NCBI RefSeq assembly: GCF_022829385.1
Contig: NZ_JAKSXX010000147.1
Coordinates: 1-64,000, forward strand
Direction of reading: 5' to 3'
Length of the DNA stretch: 64,000 bases
Source of the DNA: Methylobacterium sp. J-070
Lineage (GTDB): Bacteria; Pseudomonadota; Alphaproteobacteria; Rhizobiales; Beijerinckiaceae
The notes under the pieces were generated by a model that worked only from the letters and a program-made list of their open reading frames with translations, was not told the DNA's origin and made no database searches. Every line of letters begins with the position of its first letter. Position 1 is the first letter of the stretch. Position numbers and translations under genes: made by a program. Shown here piece after piece: positions 56,365-64,000 of this stretch.

Positions 56365-59300
56365 CTAGGCCCCGTCGAAGCGCCCGCTGGCATGGGCCAG
56401 CATGGTGTAGACCTTGCCGGTCTCCGAGGTGAGATAGGCGTCGGTGCGCTTGGCGTCGCTGTCGTTCTTGACCACGTCCCCGAGCAGGCGCTCGAACTCG
56501 CTGACGTAGCGGTCGACGCTGCGGCGGAACTCGGCATCCGCCCGGTACCGGCGCTGGATCTCCGCGAAGGTCGTCCGGCCCTGAGGCGTGTAGATGCGCG
56601 GGTCGAACAGGTTCGGCTCGCCGCGGCGGTACCGCTCCCAGAGGTCGACCGCGGTCCGGTGCTCGATCATCTTGGCGATGTCGGTCGAGATCGTGTCGAG
56701 GGCGATCCGCCCGGTCTCGGCCGCCGGAACCGGGTTGCGACGCCCGGGCGCGGCGGCGGGCGCCGGCGCATCCGCCGCCGGCGGCTCGTCCTCGTCCAGG
56801 GAGGCGCGGGTCAGCAGATCCGACAGCCAGCCGCGCTTGTCGCCGGCCTGTGCCGGCGCGGCGGGCCGGACGGACGCGGTCGGTCGCGGCGCCTCGATCC
56901 GCGCCGGCGCGGCGACCGCGGCGCGCGGGGCGGCCGCGGGGGCGGGCGGGGCGGGCGGCGCCAGGACGGCCGGCGCGGGGGACGCCGGTGCCAGGGACGC
57001 GGCGGGCGGCGCGGAGCCGTTCGTCGGCGCCGGGCCGGTGATCGACCCGGCGGCGCGACCGCCGCCCTCCGCGACCCGCCGCTGCGTCTGCGGCTGGGCG
57101 ACGTCCACCGACCGGCCGGAGCGGGTGACCAGCGACGAGAGCTCGTTGAGCGCCTTGATCTGGTCGGCAACCACCCGGCGCATCTCGCCCGTGGCGTCCT
57201 GGGTCTCGCGGGGCAGTTCGAGCACGCCCTTGGCGAGTTCGGCGCGGGTCGCGTCGAGCTCGCCGCGGATCGAGCCCGCCATCTCGCGCAGGGCCGAGAA
57301 GGAATCGCCGAAGCTCGCCTGGGCCTCCTGGAAGCCGCTGCGCATGTCCTGGGCCGCCTCCTCTATGGCCTGGCGCACGCCCTGGGCGGCCTTCTCGCCC
57401 TCGGCGCTGGCGCTGTTCTTCAGATCGGCGAAGGCGCTCGTCACCGAGGCGCCGGCGCCCTGGGCCGACTGGGTCAGGGCCTCCCCGACGCTGCGGGCGC
57501 GGTCCTCGGCGGCGCGGAGCGTCTGCTCGATCGTCCGCTCCAGGGCCTTGCCGTTCTCCTCCAAGGCCACGGCCCGGGCCTCGAAGGCGGCCAGCACCTC
57601 CGTCAGGGCGGTCTCGCGGCCCGTCAGGGTCGCTTCCAGGCGGTTCTCGATGGCGGCGAGCGAGGATGCCGCCCGGTCGAGGGCGGCCACGTGGGCGGCC
57701 GTCTGCTCCCCGAGCGAGCGGCCCCGTCCGTCGAGGGTCTCGGCGAGGCGGGACGCCTCCTGGAGCGCCCCGTCGGCGGCGCCCCGGAGGGACTCCACCT
57801 GCGCGGAGACCCCGGCGCTGGCCCGGCCGGTCTCGGTGGCGATGCGTTCGAGGGCCCTCTGGACCTGCTCGATCCGGCCCGCGAGCCCCTGCTCGACCGC
57901 GCCGAGATTCGCGTCGGCCCCGGCCACGAGCTCGCCGAGCGCCGTATTGGCGGACTCGACCCGCTGGAGCAGGGCCCCCAGTTCCCGGCCCATCCGGTCG
58001 TTGGTGTCGAACAGCTCGGAGATGGTGCGGCCCGCCCCGTCCTCGACGGCGGCGCGCAGCAGCTCGGCCGAGGCCCGCGACTGCACCGCCAGTTCCTCGG
58101 TCCGCTCCCGCAGGGTCTCGGCCAGCGGCAGGCCGGTCTCGGCGAGCACCCGTTCGATCGCCTCGGCCCGGTCCGCCAGGGCCCGGGACAGGTCGAGCAT
58201 CGGCCCGTCGATGGCCGCGCGCAGGCGCTCGACATGGCCCTCCAGGCTGTCGCCGACCGCGCGGCCGCTGCCCTCGACGCTGGCGAGCAGAGCGCCGCCC
58301 TTCTCCTCGATGGCGCGGACCAGCTTCTCGGCGCTCTCCGCGAGGCGGCGGGACAGGGCCTCGCCGCGGGAATCCACCAGGGCCCCCAGGGCCGTGGCGC
58401 GCCGCTCGAACCCGGCCCCGAGGGCCTCGGTGCGGGCGTCGATCAGGCCGGCGAGCGCCGCCTCGCGGCGGCTCAGGGTCTCGGCGAGCGCGGCATTGTG
58501 GGCGTCGACCTGCTCGGCATGGGCGCGGGCCCGCTCGTCGAGGGCGGCGACGAGGTTCGCCGTGCGCTCGTCCATGAGCCCCGCGAAGGCCTCGTGACGG
58601 TCGTCGAAGGCGTTGGCCAGCGTGTCGGCGCGCTGCGCCACCAGGGTGGCGAACAGGCGCATGCGGCTGTCGATGCGCTGGGTGAAGGCGTCGGCGCGGG
58701 CCTCGACCCCGCGGGCCAGAGTCTCGCTGTGCGCCTCCACGGCCTGCGCCAGGGCCGCCGTGCGGCCCTCCACGACGCCGTCGAGGTCGCGCAGGCGGGT
58801 GTCGAAGATCTCGACCAGCGCGCCGGTGCGGCCGTGGGCGGCGTCTATCAGGGCCTGGCTGCGGTCCTCGAGGAGTCCCGCGATGGTCGTCCGGGCCTGC
58901 TCGAAGGTCTCCCGCAGGGCCTCGATCCGTCCATCGACCCGCTCGGACACGTCGCGGCCGGTTCCCTCGACGATCGCGCCGAGGCGGCCCTGCGTCCGCT
59001 CGAACAGGGTCTGCAGTTCGCCGGTCCGTTCCCGGAGGATCTCGGCGAGCTGGGTTTCGCGCGTCTCGAGGAGGCCCGCGATGGCGGGGTTCACCTTCTC
59101 GATGGTCGCCTGCAGGGCCTGGGTCCGATGCTCGATCGTCCCGGCGATCTGGCGCCCGCGGCTCTCGACCAAGCGGTCGATCTCGCCCTGCGCGCGCTCG
59201 AACAGGCCCTGCAGATCCGCCACGCGGGCGTCGAGCAGGTCGGCCATCTGGCCCGGCGCCGCGTCGAGGGTCGTGCGCAGGCCCTCGGTCCGGGCCGCGA

Positions 59301-62300
59301 TGGCGTCGGCGACGTCCTGGCCGCGCCCGTCCACGAGGTCGCGCAGGCCGTTCTGGGCCTCCTCGAACAGGGTCTGGAGGCGCTGGGTCCGGGCGTCGAG
59401 GGTCGCGGCGAGCTGGCGCTCGCGGGTCTCGACCAGCGCCGAGACGGCGGCGGGCGCCTCCTCCAGCACCGTGCGAAGGGACTGGATGCGGGCATCGACC
59501 GTGGCGGCGAAGCGGCCGCCGCCGCCCTCCACCATCGCGTCGAGGGCCGACTGCGCCTCCTCGAACAGGGTGCGCAGGGACTGGGCCCGGGCGGTGAGCG
59601 TGTCGGCGAGGCGGTTGCCCCGGCCTTCGACCAGGGTCTCGAGGCTGCCCAGCCGCTCGTCGAACAGGGTGCCGAGCTGCCGGGTCCGGTCGTCCAGAGC
59701 CCCGGTCGCCGTGCCGAACGCGCCCTCGAGGGCGGCGACCAGCGCCTGGCCGCGCCCGTCCAGCGCCTGGTGGATCGGGCCCATGCGGCCGTCGAGGGTG
59801 GCGGCCAGGGTGCCGGCGTGGTCGTCCAGCATCACGCGGATCTGGTTGGTGCGGTCGTCCAGAAGGGTGTGGACCGTGCGCACGCCGTCGTCGAGCAGGC
59901 CGCTGATGTCGGCGGTGCGGCTCGACAGGGTGTGGCCCAGGCGGCCCTCGCCGGCCTCCAGCATCCGCTCGGCGTCAGCGATGGTCTGCTGCAGCTTGGC
60001 GAGCACGCTCTCGCCGCGCTGGTCGATCAGCTCCGCGAGCGACGTGCCGCCGCGGTCGAGCAGGCGGGCGAGTTCGGTGATGCGGCCGCCGATCGCCCCG
60101 AACACGGCGCGGCCCTTCTCGTCGAGTTCCCCCGACAGGGTGGCGAGGCGCTCGTCGATGAGGCGGCCCAGCAGGTCGGCGCGCTCCGCGAAGGCGGCGC
60201 GGACGGCATCCGTGCGGGCGGTGAGCGTGGCGTCGGCGCTCTCGGCGTGCTCGTCGACCAGGCGGACGATCTCGGTGCCCCGGGCCGTCAGGGACGTCTC
60301 GAGGGCGCGGGTCGACTCCTCGATCGTCGCCGTGAGGGCGCGGACGCGCTCGGCCATGGCGCCGTCGAGGCCGCCGGTCCGGTCGGCGATCATCGCGACG
60401 AGGTCGCGGGTCCGGCCGGCCAGTTCCTCGTCCACCGCGCGGGTGCGCGCCTCGATGAGGCGGATCGCCTCGAAGGCCTGCACGCCGAAGCTCTCGTCCA
60501 CGAGCCGGGCGCGCTCGTCCAGCGCCTCGGCGATCGCCTGCAGGCGGCCGATCACGCCCGCGTCGAACCGGCCGGCGCTCGCCTCGATCCGGCGGGCGAT
60601 CTCGTCCGTGTGCCGGGCGATGTCCTCCCCGAGCCCGGAGGTCCGGCCCTCCAGCATCTCGGCGAGGCCGCGATGACCCTCCGTCATGATGCGCGCCATC
60701 TCGTCGGTCCGGGCGCGCAGCGCCGCGTCCACCGCGTCGGCGCGGGAGCCGAGATGGCCGTCGATCTGGCTGACGAGGCCGGCCACAACCGCGCCGATCT
60801 CGGCGGCCCGCTTGACCGACCGCTCCTCCAGACCGCCGAGATGACCCTCGATGAGGCTGCCGGCCTCGCGGGCCTGGGCCGAGATCGTCTCGGCCACGTC
60901 CCGGCCCTTGACGCTGATCAGCCGGTCCATCTCCTCGAGCCGCGCCCCCACGGTCTCGCCGAGCGCCGCGGTGTCGCGGCCGATGCGGTCGGCCAGGATG
61001 TCGCCGCGGGCGATGGTCTCCTGCAGGGCGGCGAGGCGGCTGCCCAGGGTCTCGTCGATCGCCCGGACCCGGCCGTCGGCCGTCTCGGCGAAGCTCGCGC
61101 CGGTCTGGCTGAGGGTGTCGGCGATGCGGGCCCCCTGGCTCGCCACCGCGAGCACGATGTCGCGGCCGGTGCCGCTGATCCGGGTCTGGGTCTCGTCGGC
61201 GTGGCTCGCCAGCAGCTGGGCGACGCCGCGGCCGTGCTCGCCGAAGGCGGCCTCCATCTCGCCGATCCGGGCGGCGAGGTCGGCCGAGATCGCCCGGGCG
61301 GCCTCGGCGAGGCTGCCGGTGGCGTCGCCGGTCCGCGCGGCGAGTTCGCGGTTGAGGTCGTCGAGGGCGGCGCGGACCATCGCGACCGCTTCCGTGCCCC
61401 GCGCGCCCAGGTCGGTGCCGGCCCGGTCGGCGGCGTCGCGGAACCGCGTCGTCAGGGCCGCGGTCTCGGCCTCTACGGCGCCGGTCACCTCGGCGGAGGC
61501 GCCGCGCAGGGTCTCCAGGGTGGCGATGAGCCGGGCGGTCGCGTCCTGCGTCCGCGCCTCGGCGGCCTCGCCCGCCTGGTCGGCGGCGGCGCGCAGCGCC
61601 TCGGCCGCTTCCCCGGTCCGCGCCGCGAGGGCGGCGGCGGACTCGGCCACGCGGCGCTCGAAGAGCTGAACGGTCGCCAGGCTGCGCGACTCGACCTCGC
61701 CCGACAGGTTCTCCACCGTCCCCCGCAGGGACCCGACCGCGGCCGCGGCCCCGGCCTCGAACCCCTGGCCCAGGGCCGAAAACGCCGATTCCAGGCTCGC
61801 CGTGGCCTCCTGCGCCCGGTGGGCGATGCCGCCGCCGGCGCGCTCGGCCGCCGTCGCGACCCGGTTCTCCAGGTCGGCGGCCCGGACCGTCACGGTCTCG
61901 TCGAGGCGCGCCGCGATGCCGTCCATGCGGTCGGCGAGGGCGCCGCCGCTGTCCGACAGCGCGTCGGCGATGCGCGCGGCGGTGCCGATCAACTCGTCGC
62001 GCACGAGGGCCGCCCGCGCCGTCAGGGTCTCGCCGGCACCGCCGGCCGCCAGCGCCAGGGCGGTCTGGGCGTCGCGCCCGCGGCCCTCGATGATCTCGGC
62101 CACCGACAGGCCGGCAGTCTCGATCTCGGCGCGCACGGCCGCGCCGCGGCCGGCGATCTCCCGGGTCAGGACCGAGCCGGTATCGGCGAAGCGTGCGGTG
62201 ATCTCGGCCCCCATCGCGCCGAAACGCTCGGTCAGCTCGGAGCCGCGCGACAGGAACACCGTCTCCAGGCCGTTCACCGAGCGCTCGAAGCTCTCGCGCA

Positions 62301-63573
62301 CGCTGCCGGCCTGCCGCTCCAGCGCCTCGCCCACCTGGGACCCGGTCTGGGAGAGGCTCCGGGCGAGGGCGCCGGTGTTCTCGGCCAGCCGGTCGGTGAG
62401 GGCGGTGCCGGCGGTCTCGAAGGCGCCCGTCACCTCGCCGGCGCGGGTCTCGAAGGCGCGGGTCAGGGTCTCGCCGACCTCCTGGATCGCGCCGCGCACC
62501 TCCTGGCTGGTGGCCGTGAGATTGTCGATGAGGTCGCTGCCGCGGGCGGTCATCAGGCCGACGACCCGGTCGCCGGCCTCGCCCAGGGAAGCGGTGATCG
62601 CCTCGCCGCGGGTCTCCAGCGCACCGGTCACGCGCTCGCCCGCGCCGGTCACCGCGGAGACGATCCGGTCGGAGGCGCCCTCAAGCTCCTGACTCAGGCT
62701 CTGGTGCGAGCCCGTGATGGCGTTGCGCACCCGGTCGGCGTTGGTGACGATCGCCTCCCGCTGCGCCACCAGCTCGTCGACGAGGGAGCGGATGCGGATC
62801 TCGTTGTCGGAATAGGCGCGCTCCAGCGTGGCGATCTCGCCGCGCACCAGGGTCTCCAGCTCGCCGGCGCGGGCCAGCGCCCGCTCGACGCCGTCGCCCA
62901 CCGCCGCCACCTCGCGGCGCACGGTCTGCGACATGGTCAGGACCGCATCGGTGGAGAAGCTCTCGGGCTCGGCGAGCCGCACCGCGACCTCGCCGACCGC
63001 CCGGGCGACGAGGCGCATCTCCTGGGCGCGGACCGCCAGCATGGCGGCGATGACGAACAGCACCACCGGGCCGAACAGGGCCGCGGCGCCGACGCTCGCC
63101 TGCAGGGCGGTGAGGCCCGCCACGACGCCGCGCAGGTCGCCCTCCGACTTCGTCCAGGCGATCAGCACCAGGGCGCCGATCCAGGCGAGGCCGGCGGCCA
63201 GCGCGACCAGGTAGGGCTTGGGCGAGGAGCGGACCCGCAGGGTCTGCTGCAGGATGCCGATGTTGCGCCGGTCGTCGTTGGCCACGAGGGACCGGTCGGG
63301 GGGCAGGAGCCCGCCCTCGCGGCGCGGGCGCTCCAGGCCGGGCGGAGGCAGGTCGGAGGCGAGGGGCGGGTCCAGGTCGAGCCGCGGCGGCATGGTGCGC
63401 CCGGCCGGGTCGCGGGCCCCGTCGAGGAGCGGATCGGCATCGCCGACGTCGGGCAGGCGCGGCTCGGCGCGGCCTTCGGAGGCGGTCGGCGTCAGGGCGT
63501 CGAGGTTCAGCGCCTGCTCGATCGCAGAGAGCGCGGCCTCGGCCGGGTCCTTCAGCTTCTTCTCGGTCGCCAT
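56365..63573 (-). CDS. giant membrane-anchored 11-residue-repeat protein, Growth Pole Ring (GPR)-like
   Basis: A 2402-residue protein. An acidic, Pro-rich cytoplasmic N-terminus (1-115) is followed by two membrane helices at about 121-140 and 161-181, then about 1900 residues of helical repeats rich in Arg, Glu, Ala, Thr and Leu. Between about residues 1390 and 1520 the RTxxL start recurs at 33, 22 and 33 residues, multiples of 11 as in apolipoprotein A/E-type helices. A Pro/Ala-rich linker (about 2170-2240) leads to a conserved C-terminal domain (TDIAKMIEHRTAVDLWERYR and EFRRSVDRYVSEFERLLGDV). Size, topology and repeats match the GPR protein of Agrobacterium tumefaciens (about 2100 residues), which forms a ring at the growing pole. 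The name is by analogy of architecture. The ATG at 63573 is clear; the gene stands alone. Confidence 0.85.
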   Translation of the reverse strand: MATEKKLKDPAEAALSAIEQALNLDALTPTASEGRAEPRLPDVGDADPLLDGARDPAGRTMPPRLDLDPPLASDLPPPGLERPRREGGLLPPDRSLVANDDRRNIGILQQTLRVRSSPKPYLVALAAGLAWIGALVLIAWTKSEGDLRGVVAGLTALQASVGAAALFGPVVLFVIAAMLAVRAQEMRLVARAVGEVAVRLAEPESFSTDAVLTMSQTVRREVAAVGDGVERALARAGELETLVRGEIATLERAYSDNEIRIRSLVDELVAQREAIVTNADRVRNAITGSHQSLSQELEGASDRIVSAVTGAGERVTGALETRGEAITASLGEAGDRVVGLMTARGSDLIDNLTATSQEVRGAIQEVGETLTRAFETRAGEVTGAFETAGTALTDRLAENTGALARSLSQTGSQVGEALERQAGSVRESFERSVNGLETVFLSRGSELTERFGAMGAEITARFADTGSVLTREIAGRGAAVRAEIETAGLSVAEIIEGRGRDAQTALALAAGGAGETLTARAALVRDELIGTAARIADALSDSGGALADRMDGIAARLDETVTVRAADLENRVATAAERAGGGIAHRAQEATASLESAFSALGQGFEAGAAAAVGSLRGTVENLSGEVESRSLATVQLFERRVAESAAALAARTGEAAEALRAAADQAGEAAEARTQDATARLIATLETLRGASAEVTGAVEAETAALTTRFRDAADRAGTDLGARGTEAVAMVRAALDDLNRELAARTGDATGSLAEAARAISADLAARIGEMEAAFGEHGRGVAQLLASHADETQTRISGTGRDIVLAVASQGARIADTLSQTGASFAETADGRVRAIDETLGSRLAALQETIARGDILADRIGRDTAALGETVGARLEEMDRLISVKGRDVAETISAQAREAGSLIEGHLGGLEERSVKRAAEIGAVVAGLVSQIDGHLGSRADAVDAALRARTDEMARIMTEGHRGLAEMLEGRTSGLGEDIARHTDEIARRIEASAGRFDAGVIGRLQAIAEALDERARLVDESFGVQAFEAIRLIEARTRAVDEELAGRTRDLVAMIADRTGGLDGAMAERVRALTATIEESTRALETSLTARGTEIVRLVDEHAESADATLTARTDAVRAAFAERADLLGRLIDERLATLSGELDEKGRAVFGAIGGRITELARLLDRGGTSLAELIDQRGESVLAKLQQTIADAERMLEAGEGRLGHTLSSRTADISGLLDDGVRTVHTLLDDRTNQIRVMLDDHAGTLAATLDGRMGPIHQALDGRGQALVAALEGAFGTATGALDDRTRQLGTLFDERLGSLETLVEGRGNRLADTLTARAQSLRTLFEEAQSALDAMVEGGGGRFAATVDARIQSLRTVLEEAPAAVSALVETRERQLAATLDARTQRLQTLFEEAQNGLRDLVDGRGQDVADAIAARTEGLRTTLDAAPGQMADLLDARVADLQGLFERAQGEIDRLVESRGRQIAGTIEHRTQALQATIEKVNPAIAGLLETRETQLAEILRERTGELQTLFERTQGRLGAIVEGTGRDVSERVDGRIEALRETFEQARTTIAGLLEDRSQALIDAAHGRTGALVEIFDTRLRDLDGVVEGRTAALAQAVEAHSETLARGVEARADAFTQRIDSRMRLFATLVAQRADTLANAFDDRHEAFAGLMDERTANLVAALDERARAHAEQVDAHNAALAETLSRREAALAGLIDARTEALGAGFERRATALGALVDSRGEALSRRLAESAEKLVRAIEEKGGALLASVEGSGRAVGDSLEGHVERLRAAIDGPMLDLSRALADRAEAIERVLAETGLPLAETLRERTEELAVQSRASAELLRAAVEDGAGRTISELFDTNDRMGRELGALLQRVESANTALGELVAGADANLGAVEQGLAGRIEQVQRALERIATETGRASAGVSAQVESLRGAADGALQEASRLAETLDGRGRSLGEQTAAHVAALDRAASSLAAIENRLEATLTGRETALTEVLAAFEARAVALEENGKALERTIEQTLRAAEDRARSVGEALTQSAQGAGASVTSAFADLKNSASAEGEKAAQGVRQAIEEAAQDMRSGFQEAQASFGDSFSALREMAGSIRGELDATRAELAKGVLELPRETQDATGEMRRVVADQIKALNELSSLVTRSGRSVDVAQPQTQRRVAEGGGRAAGSITGPAPTNGSAPPAASLAPASPAPAVLAPPAPPAPAAAPRAAVAAPARIEAPRPTASVRPAAPAQAGDKRGWLSDLLTRASLDEDEPPAADAPAPAAAPGRRNPVPAAETGRIALDTISTDIAKMIEHRTAVDLWERYRRGEPNLFDPRIYTPQGRTTFAEIQRRYRADAEFRRSVDRYVSEFERLLGDVVKNDSDAKRTDAYLTSETGKVYTMLAHASGRFDGA

Positions 63574-63861
63574 TCAACGCCTCGTCACACGGGTTCACCG
63601 GCACCTGGGGAGGCTGATGCCGGAGACGCAACACCCCGTTTACCATTACAAGATTAGACGCGGGCAGCGATTGCCGATACCCGCGCCTCCGGCCGGCCCC
63701 AGGAAAGGTTAACCGAATGGTTACCGAGCCTGCCGTTCACCGCCTCCGCCATCCTGCCGCAGGGACGGGGTCCGGCGCGATCCCCGACCGGCGAATCAGG
63801 GGGTGAATTTTGTGGATCAGGTCCGCAATCCCCGAAGAACACGCATCCCGGGAGCCCGAGC

Positions 63862-64000
63862 ATGCAGGCCATCGACCGCGCGGCGCTGGACGCCCAGACC
63901 GGCGGCGACGCCGATCTCGCCCGCGAGGTCCTGGCGCTGTTCGCCGGGCAATGCCGGTCGATCCTGCCCCGGCTCGCCGACCCCGCCGCGCCGCCGGACC
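63862..64000 (+). CDS. Hpt-domain phosphotransfer protein, N-terminal part
   Basis: The first 46 codons of a gene that continues beyond the window. AIDRAALDAQTGGDADLARE followed by VLALFAGQCRSILPRL matches the first two helices of a histidine phosphotransfer domain. The phospho-accepting His would lie just beyond the edge. A GGGAGCC site precedes the ATG. It is divergent from the giant protein gene, 288 bases away, so the two may share a regulatory region. Confidence 0.75.
   Translation, partial: MQAIDRAALDAQTGGDADLAREVLALFAGQCRSILPRLADPAAPPD

Noticed and set aside
55696..63657. A plus-strand reading frame of over 2600 codons with no stop, antisense to the giant gene
   Set aside because: It lies opposite a protein with clear membrane helices, repeats and conserved ends. 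Its translation is Arg/Gly/His/Ala-rich with no domains. Long antisense frames are expected in high-GC DNA where third positions are G or C.

Overview
The window is very GC-rich alphaproteobacterial chromosome. Gene content and order point to Rhizobiales/Hyphomicrobiales, most likely Methylobacteriaceae (Methylobacterium or a close relative): a dusB-ntrB-ntrC operon, fused ispDF, DUF2794 and DUF5076 proteins, a giant Growth-Pole-Ring-like protein, Omp25-type porin, and GC-rich palindromic intergenic repeats. This assignment is inferred from family knowledge; no rRNA gene is present. No tRNA, CRISPR array, transposase or prophage was recognised. Apart from repeats and a few small orphan genes it reads as core chromosome.

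Layout. 1-3.9 kb: minus-strand chemosensory genes (CheW, CheR-TPR, CheW, methyl-accepting protein), resembling the Wsp set; the receptor has an in-frame TAG in its HAMP region. 4-9.5 kb: a small Met/Arg/His-rich secreted protein, then a glycerol regulon glpR-glpD-glpK-glpF with two matching inverted repeats that look like GlpR operators. 9.6-19.7 kb: lipA, a COQ10-like protein, a lipoprotein, an FAD monooxygenase, CinA amidohydrolase, MAPEG protein, ispDF, dusB-ntrB-ntrC. 19.8-28.3 kb: adenylate cyclase, FtsB-like protein, and the pyruvate dehydrogenase operon pdhA-pdhB-pdhC-lpdA, interrupted by three small genes (DUF5076, Uma2-type, coiled coil). 28.3-35.5 kb: zinc-ribbon protein, threonine dehydratase, SufA-type protein, diguanylate cyclase, DEAD-box helicase, porin, PRC-barrel protein. 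35.5-51.3 kb: parE, topA, a molybdoenzyme with its cytochrome b, pyrB, hisE-coaA, thpR-tesA divergent from an ABC transporter pair, with many palindromic repeats between genes. 51.8-64 kb: Bax-inhibitor-1 protein, DapA-like lyase, DUF2794, an orphan terminator that may end a small RNA, bluB, L,D-transpeptidase, cupin, the 2402-residue coiled-coil protein, and the start of an Hpt-domain gene.

Functional links. LipA supplies the lipoyl groups used by the lipoyl domains of PdhB and PdhC. GlpF, GlpK and GlpD form an uptake-to-dihydroxyacetone-phosphate route under GlpR. NtrB-NtrC is the nitrogen two-component system. The giant protein, FtsB-like protein and L,D-transpeptidase relate to envelope growth and division, which is polar in this order of bacteria. 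The most interesting items are the giant 11-residue-repeat protein, the possible RNA gene before bluB, the paired glp operators, the hairpin over the start of a small gene in the pdh operon, and the family of long intergenic palindromes.
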